A DNA stretch of 64,000 bases from Rhodocollybia butyracea (taxonomy: Eukaryota; Basidiomycota; Agaricomycetes; Agaricales; Omphalotaceae): NCBI GenBank assembly GCA_015501585.1, contig JADNRY010000002.1, positions 124,001 through 188,000 on the forward strand, given 5' to 3'. The notes beneath the pieces were generated by a model. The model did not search any database. It was not told the origin of the DNA and saw only the letters and a program-made list of their open reading frames with translations. The position numbers and the translations under genes were made by a program. Positions 1 through 9,683 of this stretch are shown here, in pieces (within the stretch, counting starts at the first letter, position 1; each line of letters begins with the position of its first letter).

Positions 1-267
1 AACCAAATAGCATATATGCGTGACAAGGGCGTGATGTGACTCATGATGGTAAGCACAGAGCACGCTGAAGCAATGAAAACCAAAAAGAACAGGAACGAGA
101 GAAACCAAGCAAGAGAAGCAGATAACGGTGTTACAACGCCAATGAGAAAGAGCAAACATATCCAAAGTTTTTCATGAAGCTATTTAGATACCGGTCGATC
201 AGGCCCAGGTACGATTTTCAATCTACACAATCATCAAAATGTGATCATCCTGGTACGACATGCAAAC

Positions 268-1184
268 TTACACTGCTTCATCAATTGTCTCCGGTTTTCC
301 AGCCAGAGGCCCTTCAGAATGAAAGATACAGGGCCGGTATTCTTCAGGTAGATGACGGATAGAGTGTTTAGGATTGACAAAAAATTTGTGTACTAATCCA
401 GTTTTTCCTCTATGATAATGATTGTCAAAAACAGTGACTTGCGCAATCGAATAAAATTTTACTCACTGACAATGCGCGTATACTATTTCAACTACTTTAT
501 CAGCTACGGCTGTTCCAGACCTAATACGAAGCATTAAAATGTAACAGATCATGGCGGAACAGCACCAACCAGGCGTGGCCGTTTTTGATTGCATAGAACT
601 GCGCGAGATCATTGGTGGTGATAAAATTCACAATTGCGTATCCAGCATTTCGTCCTGATATAAGCCAAATGAGTTTCTAATGAGGTAGATAGATACGATA
701 GTAACAGACCTAGATGTTGATTATGCAGTGGGAGATAGATGAAGTCTATCCGTTCAGGACAGGCCTCCCAGATTAACGCTTTGATGTTTTCCATTTTCAA
801 GTGGAATGGTATGTTTCGAAGCATAACTGTGGTGCGTGGGTCCAGTTTGCGGGTAACGAAAGAGAGGCTGACTTTAGTATCAATGTTGGAACCCCTCCTG
901 GGTTGGTTTTCATTAGATTTTGAACCCAATGCATTTTCTGAAGCATGTGTCGGTACAACAGCTGAAACTCGTCAGAAATAAAAGTGGTTTGTATGGTTCA
1001 AGTCTGTACCTATAGAACTTTCACTCTGCGTGGCGTTGAAATCATGATCTATTTTCTCTGCCCCATTTATGCTTCCCACCGTCTCTTCTATCTCTGGCAA
1101 GAGTCTTTGCTTTTTTGTGGAGTCATCCAAGGGGTTATTTTCAAAAAGTTTACGTTTTTTCTCGAGAGTTGTGTCAGTATCCAT
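268..1184 (-). CDS. Mei2-like C-terminal RRM protein
   Basis: Five exons are proposed: 1184-1010, 961-710, 654-570, 520-467 and 409-268. They give about 235 residues. The second exon carries DPRTTVMLRNIP, then ERIDFIYLPL, and the third NAGYAIVNFI. These are the RNP motifs of the Mei2 C-terminal RRM (RRM_2). Later exons give DKVVEIVYAHCQGK and YRPCIFHSEGPLAG, which also match the conserved end of that domain. Every junction is GT-AG and in phase. Mei2 family proteins bind RNA, and S. pombe Mei2 drives entry into meiosis. Known members are several hundred residues long with further N-terminal RRMs; here only about 60 charged residues precede the RRM. More upstream exons could exist, or this is a stand-alone RRM protein. 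Family call is firm; the N-terminus is not. Confidence 0.8.
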
Positions 1185-2767
1185 CGATACCAGGCAGTTC
1201 AGAAGAAGAGCGGTTAAATTAAGCACGTGAGCTGGTGTGCATCCAAATGGGCAAATATTTTTTTTCAAGCCCAGATAAATTGAGGGACTCATCTGGACAA
1301 CCGTTTGTCATGCTTTGTGCTCGGAGTTTGTGATGGTGCGACTCATATTGTCCAGTATGAGCAGTTGACATACTGAAGTTCGCCGTTTCGGGGCACATCC
1401 AATCTCAGATGAGAAAACCGGACGACTGCCTTAGCATCACGGTATGCATTGTCCACTTGCAGCCATCCTTAGGCAGCTGAGACATATGGGTGTGCACCGA
1501 AGAGGCAGGGCGATGAACTAGAGAAGACGAACGAGATTGAGAACAAGAGCCGGGACAGCGAGTTTGACCACACTGCACATATCTCGCTCTTATCGCACTC
1601 AGCTTCAAGTCCGCTTCGAAACGCTCGGGGTTCGCCTTCGGCTCACCTCTCGCTCTTTCTCGCTCCTCGTTTGACCACACTGCACCGGCGAGGGCGAGGA
1701 AAAGAAGAGGAAGTCTTGTTCATACTTGAGAGCACAATGTACCAGCTTGAGCCGCTTTGGTAACTGATTTTCTTCTGTTGTCTCGAATTAAAAATATTGC
1801 GACATTTCTTTGAAGGAGACCGGAAGCATCCTTTCAGTATTACTCTTTCATACTTACACAGAATGCACAAACACATGTAGCTTCACCGTCGATATCTGGG
1901 ACATCCGTGGCTAATTTCACATCCCTCTACTTCTGAAGCTCTGCAAGTGCAAGCTCGTCATTTTCTGAGACTATTAAAAGTCCAGCGCGATCGACGGTGG
2001 GAGCGTAGCCTAGTATAGTCCCGATGAGGAACAGCCAGTCCCTATGGGCAGCCTGAGTATGATATCTCGAGGGAATAGGGGACCACTAGCCATCTTGAAG
2101 CTTGAAGACTTGGATTCACCGAAAACTGTTTGCTTCTGGCTAATTTGCTGTTCTTAGTACCTCGTGGATTCCATGCTATGAGTCTTCTTTTCCATGCGTT
2201 GTCGGTACACCAGACATCGAAAAAGTCGCTGGCCGTCCACCACTGAAAGTCTAAAAGATGCAAGCGATGGATACCTGAATGACAAAAAAGGGACCTCCAG
2301 AATAAGCGAGCTCACCGCTGAAGATGTGAGCAAAACATCATAAGAAAACCAAGGAAAAAGGAAAGACTAGCAAGAAAAAAGCCTCGCCTACTCCATTGAC
2401 AAGGGTCCAGTCGTATCATCTTGACTATCGGTGCTTCAATCTCGCGTCCTATCGCCTATTCCGAAACTCCTTCGCCGGTGCATTCATCTTTTTCTCTGTA
2501 AGTACCCTTGTTTGTTAGTGCATTCTTCGGCTTGGGTATTTTCGTTTGGCCACGCTTGAGTTTATGCTCCTTTGTCTCAGGTTTCGCCGTGGTTCTCTGT
2601 TCCGGTTTCGTTGGTAAGCCGTTCAACGTTGAATTTGTTTCTTCAAGCGATGTGAAGTTGGCAAAGTGGTCGTAGCACCTCAATTTTCATCAAATACAGT
2701 GGTGTCCAGCGTTGGTCCAGCGCTCAGCTGCTTTGGGTGGTAAGCGCGCCGCGCGCTTATTACTTTT
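1185..2767. other. No convincing gene; small direct repeat
   Basis: Short open frames occur on both strands, for example 2456-2683 (-) and 2042-2263 (-), but none shows a recognisable motif or a sensible exon chain. A 15-16 bp string beginning GTTTGACCACACTGCA occurs near 1562 and again near 1669, flanking a CT-rich stretch. It could be a target-site duplication or a small local duplication. No RNA gene was seen. Confidence 0.4.
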
Positions 2768-2908
2768 CGTCTGACGCGCGAATGCAGTCCCCACAAACTT
2801 TACATAAGCGTTACATAACAATCCGTGGCTATGATCCTGGCGCTTAATTGCACGCTCAGGCTGTTAATCTAAACTGAGAGGCCTCCGGCCTGGTATATAT
2901 TCTCAACC

Positions 2909-3106
2909 CTAACGCTAAAGCGGGGGCGCTGCCCCCGGACCCCCGCCTAACCCTAAACCTAGCGCCGAACCCTAACCAACCAACCCCGAACCCTAACTGA
3001 CCCAGCCCCGAACCCTAACTGACCCAACCCCGAACCCTAAACAACCCGCGCTGCGCGCGGGCGTAAAAACCCTAACGCCTAACCTGACCTAACCTAACCT
3101 AACGCT
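2909..3106 (+). repeat. Interstitial telomere-like CCCTAA repeats
   Basis: The hexamer CCCTAA or close variants (CCTAACC, GAACCCTAAC, CTAACCTAA) recur many times, interrupted by GC-rich palindromic blocks such as GGGGGCGCTGCCCCC. The CCCTAA strand is the complement of the TTAGGG telomere repeat used by many fungi. The block lies inside the inverted-repeat element and genes lie on both sides, so it is not a chromosome end. Confidence 0.75.
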
Positions 3107-3136
3107 AGCGGCTAGCTAGCAAAGTTGTATAACGGA

Positions 3137-3227
3137 GAAAAAAAATTGCCAAAAGCGAAAATTGAACAGCGAGCCTCAAGCTTATTACAGCAAGTGTGAC
3201 GCGATAACCACTACACTAAAGCAGTAC
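3137..3227 (-). ncRNA. tRNA-like Pol III module (degenerate)
   Basis: Read on the minus strand from 3227, the sequence contains TAGTGTAGTGG, a perfect match to the box A consensus. About 35 bases later comes GTTCAATTT, one base off the box B consensus. A run of eight T residues, a typical Pol III terminator, follows at about 3145-3137. The box A surroundings (TAGTGTAGTGGTTATC) look like a Val/Asp/Glu-type tRNA. No convincing acceptor-stem pairing was found, so a functional tRNA is unlikely. A tRNA pseudogene or SINE-like head is the best reading. Confidence 0.5.
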
Positions 3228-3345
3228 GTTTCATTGAAGATGTAGCCCAAATATATCGGCTAATTGCTGTGAGAGCGTTATGCAATGCTTATGTAAAGTT
3301 TGTGGGGACTGCATTTGCGTCTGACAGTTGTTCGTCAGGATTCGG

Positions 3346-5038
3346 ATGGCCGCCCTACGACAAGCTGCTCATCGCTCATTGTTGAGACCATCGAAATTGT
3401 ATAACTACCCGCGAAACCTTTCCACACGGGTAGCTACTGCCTCTCGTTCTCCTATAACTACTGGTCTCTATGCTACAGCCCTACTTCTCTCCACCGGCCT
3501 CTTTGCTGTATATTATTTTGATCCTCGCTCAGCAATACACAAATATGTCATAATGCCAGTACTAAGGCACACCCTGGATGCAGAAGCAAGCCACAAAATC
3601 GCGGTAAAAGTCCTGCGGGGTGGTCTCGGTCCCAAGGACCATACTCCTGACGATGAAAAGCTCGTGTTGGAGGTGAGTTTACGGTATTATTTCCCATATT
3701 GTGCTCAGAAGTTTACGAATAGATCTGGGGACAACGCATATCAAATCCTGTTGGACTCGCGGCCGGTTTCGACAAAGATGGAGAAGCAGTAGATGGCAAG
3801 CTGACCTCAATACATTCTTTACACTCTCTAATTCCAAACTACAGGTCTTTTGGACCTTGGATTTAGCTGGGTGGAAATTGGCAGTGTTACGCCAAATCCT
3901 CAGGTGCGCCAGGATTGTCATTGAGCCAGCATGTCTTTTTAAAATTGATCTAGCCAGGTAATCCTAAACCACGCGTTTTTCGTCTACCAGAGGATAATGC
4001 TGTGATCAATCGCTATGGTTTTCCTTCACAAGGCCATGCAACCGTTCTATCTCGCGTCCGGGCACGCCTTCCGACATTTCTTACCGGGCATGAAACCAGC
4101 GCGTCTCTTAGAGAAGGGTCCTTGTTAGCCGTAAATTTGGGGAAAAACAAGGAATCCCCGGCTGATTCAATAGACGATTTTGTTGCTGGTGTTAAGACGT
4201 TTGGTCCGTATTCAGATGTTCTAGTGGTTAATGTCTCAAGTCCCAATACTCCTGGTTTGAGGTGCGCAGTTGTATTATATTCCTAGCTAACAGTCGTTAA
4301 CCGTTGAATTGATCAGAGGTTTACAAAACAAGGACTCCCTTGAAGCGCTGCTTACTGGCGTTACTCAAGCCCGAGATATTCTTCCTCCTTCCTACCTCAC
4401 CTCCCGAAGACCTCGTCTGGTTCTCAAAATCGCTCCAGACCTCACACAGTCGCAGATTGAAGACATAGCCGATGTCATAAAAAGTAGTGGGATTGACGGC
4501 GTCATTGTTAGCAACACCACAATACAACGTCCATCACATCTAATCAGTGGTAAAGCGTACATTACTCTTGAGAACTATTCTTCCGCTAAACACTTTCGAA
4601 GACTTCCAGGCTGAAACTGGTGGTCTGTCTGGGCCTCCTATCAAGCCCTATTCACTCGCCGCTGTGAAAACTCTCCGCGCAAATCTTCCGGCAACAATCC
4701 CAATTATCGGTTGTGGAGGTATCTCTACGGGTGAGGATGCCCTTGAATATGCGCGCGCAGGAGCTACAATGGTGCAAGTATATACCAGCTTTAGTTATGA
4801 TGGAGTCGGGACTTGCAGAAAAATCAAAGATCAGATCGTCGAGACGCTGCAGAAAGAGGGCACAACTTGGGCAGAAGTAGTGAAGAAGGCAGTGAACGAG
4901 TTGAGCTTAAAGGAAGAACCCCGGAAGGTCAAGCCAGGTGAAGGCTCAGTTAAGCAACTGATAGAGGAAGCGGAACACCTTCACGAACTACTGGATCAAC
5001 TTGGGACAAAAATGGACTCGATAGACAACAGTAAGTAA
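3346..5038 (+). CDS. DHODH: Dihydroorotate dehydrogenase, mitochondrial (class 2)
   Basis: This enzyme oxidises dihydroorotate to orotate in pyrimidine synthesis and passes electrons to quinone at the inner mitochondrial membrane. Six exons are proposed: 3346-3672, 3723-3795, 3845-3903, 3954-4261, 4317-4549 and 4602-5038. The N-terminus has a basic, Ser-rich presequence, then a hydrophobic segment ([20 protein letters not shown]) as in class 2 enzymes. The core shows [52 protein letters not shown] and [14 protein letters not shown], which form the FMN and orotate site. The catalytic Ser of class 2 enzymes lies in the VSSPNTPG region. The second intron begins GCAAGC, a GC-AG intron. The ATG at 3346 is preferred over an upstream in-frame non-ATG extension. 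An inverted-repeat element ends 20 bp upstream, so the promoter may lie beyond or inside it. Confidence 0.93.
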
Positions 5039-5310
5039 TACATAAGTAGGCGCGCAGCTTTAGGCAATACAGTTAGATGCAATGTGAACCTCGCGCCGCC
5101 TGGACAGAGGGCAATGACTCTATGAGGCCTAGTCGACCCACGCGATGTAAATTAAGTTAGTGGATGTATGTATGGAGATGTGAGAGCAAGACAGGCAACA
5201 GAACTGTGATGAGCAGAGCACTAAGTATAATAGGGACAACAAGCACAAGAGGTCAAAGTGGTCCATACCACGTCAAGAGAGAGAAAATATTCGGGTACAT
5301 GATGAGCAAC

Positions 5311-6785
5311 TTACACTTCTATATCGATCACTGGCACAGGTGGAGAATTGGTCCTCTCAGGACTCGAGAAGCCAGTCACCGAGCCGAGGCGGAACCAGGT
5401 CGGTATTAATCGCCACACCCGCTCTCGTTCTCTCATTGCCCAAGTCTCCAAGCCTTTTGCACACGCTTTGCACTCTGAAGCTTCGCTTTTCAAACCTCCA
5501 ATCTCGTCCGCCATATACAAAGGATCACTGTATCCTCTCTCGCGATCAAACAGATAATGCTTTGTGGCCAAATCAACGAGCTCAGAGAAATCTTTCCGGC
5601 AAGCAGCAGCAGATATGCAAATGGAGGTTGACGCAGATCGACGATGTAGATGGTTCATTGTTCCACTCAGTGAGGGAACGTGGCCATGAGCTAGAGGGTG
5701 GGAGAAGGAGAATGCAGATTGCATTTGGAGGCCGCCGTTGCGGATAGATTGACTGTTACTGATAGATTGTATGAGGGCTGTGATCGCGTGTTGGGAAGCT
5801 TCTTTTCCTACACAAAGTCGTTGGGTATCAGCGAGGGACAGGCAGATATGCGGAGAAGGTGAGGAATGCGATGAAGAATAATTATATGGATAATATAGAG
5901 GATCCTCAACGCAGGGTTCGAATATCTGAGGAAATGTATATCGGGAGAGGTCAAAGAATGCGGATGGAAGAAGGGTAGGTGCATCCACTTCGCGCGCAAG
6001 GTTGATTACAGCCTAGAATCGTGGTCAGTTGGTTGTTCTGGAAGATAAGAGAAAACTGACCAATGGTGAAGGGTACAAGCGAGCTCCGCTTGTGCCAGTC
6101 TCCATCTCATAGGCTCGAGCTAAATCTTCTCGAGTATCCCAGCCTTTCAACGTGGACGGCCAAGCTATACCGAGATGTGCGATAGCCTTTTCGCGTAACG
6201 AGTCGACGAGGTATTTAGTGGCAAGGCGAAGGACCCCAGATACGACACGGAAATCGTCCAAGTCATTGTTTCCGAAATGCCTGAAGAGAACAAGGGCATC
6301 AATACAAACAAGACACGGATAAACCTGATCATCACGCACGGGCCATCATAGAGCGCTGCAAAGAGATTGCCCACGTCTTCTGCTGTGTCGTGTAGCTCGA
6401 TGAGAGGACAGCTCTCGAAATCATTGACTCCATCCTTGGAGTGAATAGAGGAGCCCAGAACAGAATCATAGTGGTTTCCTATCGAGAACATATCTCGAAA
6501 ACACAGAGAATGACGAGAAAGCTGAGAGATATGGACACGAAAAAGCGTGTTTTCCGCTCGACAAACGACGCTGCCATCGTCGAACCAGAGGTCAGGATGA
6601 CGGTGTAGATGAGCTCCAGTTTCAGGGTCGAATAAAGCGCTTTGCTTGTTGGTTTGATCAAACTGCATTGAGGATTGAACCAACGATGAAAAGTTGATGC
6701 TGGCAGGAGGTTTAACAGAAAATGGAGGGCAAGAGGAAGAAGAAATGGCAGAGTATTTCGCAATAAAAGGTGTTGCTTGTTCCAT
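5311..6785 (-). CDS. BTB/POZ domain protein
   Basis: Three exons are proposed: 6785-6340, 6280-6061 and 6012-5311, about 455 residues. The first exon contains HPDLWFDDGSVVCRAENTLFRVH followed by LSRHSLCFRDMF, the typical start of a fungal BTB domain. FESCPLIELHDTAEDV and FRVVSGVLRLATKYLVDSLR continue the BTB fold and its helical extension. The last exon has conserved LAREVDAPTLLPSAFFDLSRY. This architecture is common in large mushroom families whose members are mostly uncharacterised; BTB domains often recruit proteins to cullin-3 ubiquitin ligases. No zinc finger, Kelch or membrane segment is visible, and the partner is unknown. The gene is divergent from the membrane protein gene at 7227, with about 440 bp between. 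Confidence 0.85.
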
Positions 6786-7226
6786 AGCCGATTTGAAATA
6801 CTGGGTTATCCTTCTGGATTCCAGTGCATTAGCGCCCGTATCTTGATCTCATCGTTGCAACTCATGATCAAACTCAAGTACTTAGTTCGCTCAAGTTCCG
6901 TTTTGATGCTTTCCTTCAACCAAGTTTTCAATGCCAACGATCAACTTGCGTAACGATTCACCAAGATATCTGCTCGTCGTGCAGGCAGTCTACCTACTTA
7001 TCAGACTTGGAAACAGCCCGGCGGCATGCATCTTGGAATCAAGCCATCGGAGCTCCAGCAATTTGCAGTGCATGATCAACAATTTTCAACCAATGGTTCC
7101 TTCGGTTCAACAGAGATCATATCTGTGGCAGTTGGAATTCAAGTTCGATGCATGGGACTACATATCCAAGATGCGTCTGACAACAAGCTCAAAGTTCTCT
7201 CCTCCTTATAGTTTCCTTTCCTACTA

Positions 7227-9438
7227 ATGACGCTCTTTTTTTGGCCTCTGTACGTGGTTACTCTCAGTCCTTTGGTCCTACTTTGACTCGAAATAGATTA
7301 ATATTTCATGCTTCTCTGTTCTGCCTGACGAATGCCTTCAACATCTCGATTCACTCAACGGCCACTGTCCCCTTACTGTCTACACTTTCATGGGCCCGTG
7401 AACCAGGGGACCCTCTGATTTTTCAAATCATTATAAAAGACACAGCTGTGCCAGACTTTCCGTTGGTGATCCTACCAATTGTGCCGTTGAGTGAAAAGGG
7501 TACGATTCCCTTGCCGTTCAATGATCATGGGTATCCAATTTACGCACTAGCATCATTCATTCTATGCTCATAGACCTCCTTATAGTGAAATTACCATTCA
7601 AGCCGTGGCCCACAATGGGTGGGTCGAATTATTTTCTCTGTGTTAATCAAACTTCATATCCTGCCAAGATCCTTGATAATAACATTGGGATTCATTCATG
7701 TTATTGCAAACTCGAGCTCTGTTACACCGTCGTGAGTTCATACTTTGTCATATCAATGCTGCAAGTTTAACTGAGGAAAATAGGCCGACCCCTGTGATTC
7801 CGGCGAAGACCACTGCCAGTTTCGTGAAGACTGTGACCATTGCCTCTGACTAGTATACTGACTCCGCCTCTCCAGCTATAACCTCCTCACATTCATCCAC
7901 CGCTGCAACAGAGAAACCCACATCTTCTGGGAATTCTACAACCAGCATTACTAGTTTCGTAAAACTTTGACCACTGTCTTTGACAATACACTAACACCGC
8001 ACTACCCAGCTAATGATACAACCAGCACATCCCCGCTTCCGTCCGTCTCTTCAACGGAGAAACCCACAACTTCTAAAAATTCTACTCTGAGCACTACTAG
8101 TTTCGTAAAAGCTTCAACCACTGCCTCTGACAGTATACTGACTCTACACTCTCCAGCTACCAGTATAACCAGCACATTCCTGCCACCATCCGTTTCGACA
8201 AAGAAATCCCCATCTTCTGGAATTTCTACCCCGAATACTACTAGTTTCGTAAAACTTTGACCACTGCCTCTGACCATATACTGAATCTGCACTCTCCAGC
8301 TATAACCAGCACATCTTCGAATTCCATCTCGAACAAACATCAAATAGCGGGGGTAGGCAGTTCAACGAACCCACAAAGCTCGGATGTCGTGACAGCTACA
8401 TCTGAGGATTCATCGCAGTTGACATTAAGCACTGGCAGTGGCATTCCTCCTGCCATTGGATCATCAAGTCACGCGAAGTCCGCCACTCCAGCATCAACAT
8501 CGAATACTGCCACTTCCTCATCATCCGAAAACCCTATCCCTACTGGTACTCAGGATTCACAAACAACCTTAGCTAAGCATACCGCCGTCATCATGGGTAC
8601 TTCCATTGGTGCTTTTCTGGCCGTTGCGGGGAGTGTCGGTACTGCCGTATTTATAGTACTCCGTAGACGCCGTCATCGTCGGAATGGAGGGCTACGAAAA
8701 TTATCTTTGGGGTCGAATGCCTTTTCGTATCAGGCGCTCGGTCGTTCTAGTTCGCGCGGTTTACGGGATAGTCAAAGTGCAGCAGCGAGAGAAATAAACG
8801 TAGGTAGTCCATGGTCCTCGAGATCTCTCCGAAGAATCCGTTCTTTGATCAGACCCGGGGGGACACAATACCAGGATTTGCCCTCAAACTCGGGCGATGC
8901 AAAGGTGCTACAGGATGTCCCTGGAGTCGGATTCCAACACGGATCCCGAATGGAAGATCATGCCGATTCCATTCCAGAAGCCTGGTGGAATGATTCTCAC
9001 GATAGGACGCAGGGAGTAAGTACCTCACAATCGACAGCTCGGATAAATGCCACAGGTTCAATGGTCAATGTCACGCTCAATGCATACGATGCTTTGACCC
9101 ATGCCCAACGCCTTCAAACAGACCAACCTCAGGGCGCCTTGGACGAAAATCACGACCTTGGCACGAGGGATATATCCCTGCCTTTAGAGGCCGACGCAGA
9201 TTCCTCACACTTCAGGCGGAAGAGTTCGGCTTCGAAAACACGTAGTAGAACAAATACGTTGTTGTCTTTGCAGTCTCTTTGGGCTGATTCGGACCCTTCT
9301 CGTGCGAGTAGAGAATTTCGTAAATTTATTGACGATGTGGAAGCGAGATGGGCCATGGAAGGCTATCTAGAACCTATAGCGCCGGATGAAGGACCTCCAT
9401 CTTATATACCTGGGGAACCTAGTGGATCTAACGTTTAG
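7227..9438 (+). CDS. Mucin-like single-pass membrane protein, repeat-bearing
   Basis: The first exon (7227-7249) joins to 7297 to give MTLFFWPLLIFHASLFCLTN, a clear signal peptide. A short ectodomain follows (STLSWAREPGDPLIFQI, then SEITIQAVAHNGWVEL), resembling an Ig-like module seen in agaric surface proteins. Next is a Ser/Thr-rich region built from roughly 145-bp DNA repeats (about 7800-8300). A single transmembrane helix (coded by about 8584-8655) is followed by RRRRHRR and a cytoplasmic tail of about 250 residues rich in Ser and Arg. Function is unknown; a sensor or wall-anchored surface protein is an inference. Two repeat copies contain a TGA in the running frame, near 7967 and 8258. 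They are either removed as unusual introns (A|GTTTCG...CCAG, which keeps the phase) or are one-base deletions. The exon chain between 7520 and 7960 is uncertain. Confidence 0.65.
7800..8305 (+). repeat. Tandem ~145-bp Ser/Thr-coding repeats
   Basis: About three and a half copies of a unit run from ACTAGTTTCGTAAAA to the next such string, near 7825, 7951, 8097 and 8242. Each copy encodes a TSFVK, TTASDSILTLHSP, ITST-like stretch. Copies differ by a 20-base versus 21-base version of the segment after GTAAAA, which changes the reading frame. The third boundary (near 8102) has the intact in-frame form. Confidence 0.7.
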
Positions 9439-9683
9439 ATTGGTTCTAGGAACTCCTTAGTGGACTATACTAGCTAGTCTATTTATATGATGATGATTTT
9501 TGGACTTACTAAGTAGTTACAGGACACGGACATTTATTATGCTACTTCCTGTACCTTTCGGTCAAAGCTGGAAATATTGAGCGCTTAGAAACCAAACACG
9601 TGTCACCAATCACCAAGCTATATCTTTCATTCTTTCCTTTGTTTCATCATCATATCTTTTATTACCCTTGAATTGCGGCCATC

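Larger units (their letters stand above)
2776..3317. mobile_element. MITE-like element with terminal inverted repeats
   Basis: The left end (about 2781-2820, AATGCAGTCCCCACAAACTT and on through TACATAAGCG) matches the reverse complement of the right end (about 3275-3315) over some 40 bases with only a few differences. The 8-bp string CGTCTGAC lies directly outside at 2768-2775 and 3318-3325, which fits a target-site duplication of hAT type. The extreme ends differ slightly (GCGCG on the left, CA on the right). The interior holds no long ORF, so the element is non-autonomous. Instead it contains telomere-like repeats and a tRNA-like sequence, listed separately. The right end lies about 20 bp before the DHODH start codon. 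Confidence 0.65.

Noticed and set aside
2909..3106. Chromosome end suggested by CCCTAA repeats
   Set aside because: The repeats are degenerate, GC-rich blocks interrupt them, they lie between inverted repeats, and single-copy housekeeping genes lie on both sides.
3147..3227. Functional tRNA gene
   Set aside because: Box A is perfect and box B nearly so, but the acceptor and T-stem sequences do not pair convincingly and no clear anticodon arm is seen.
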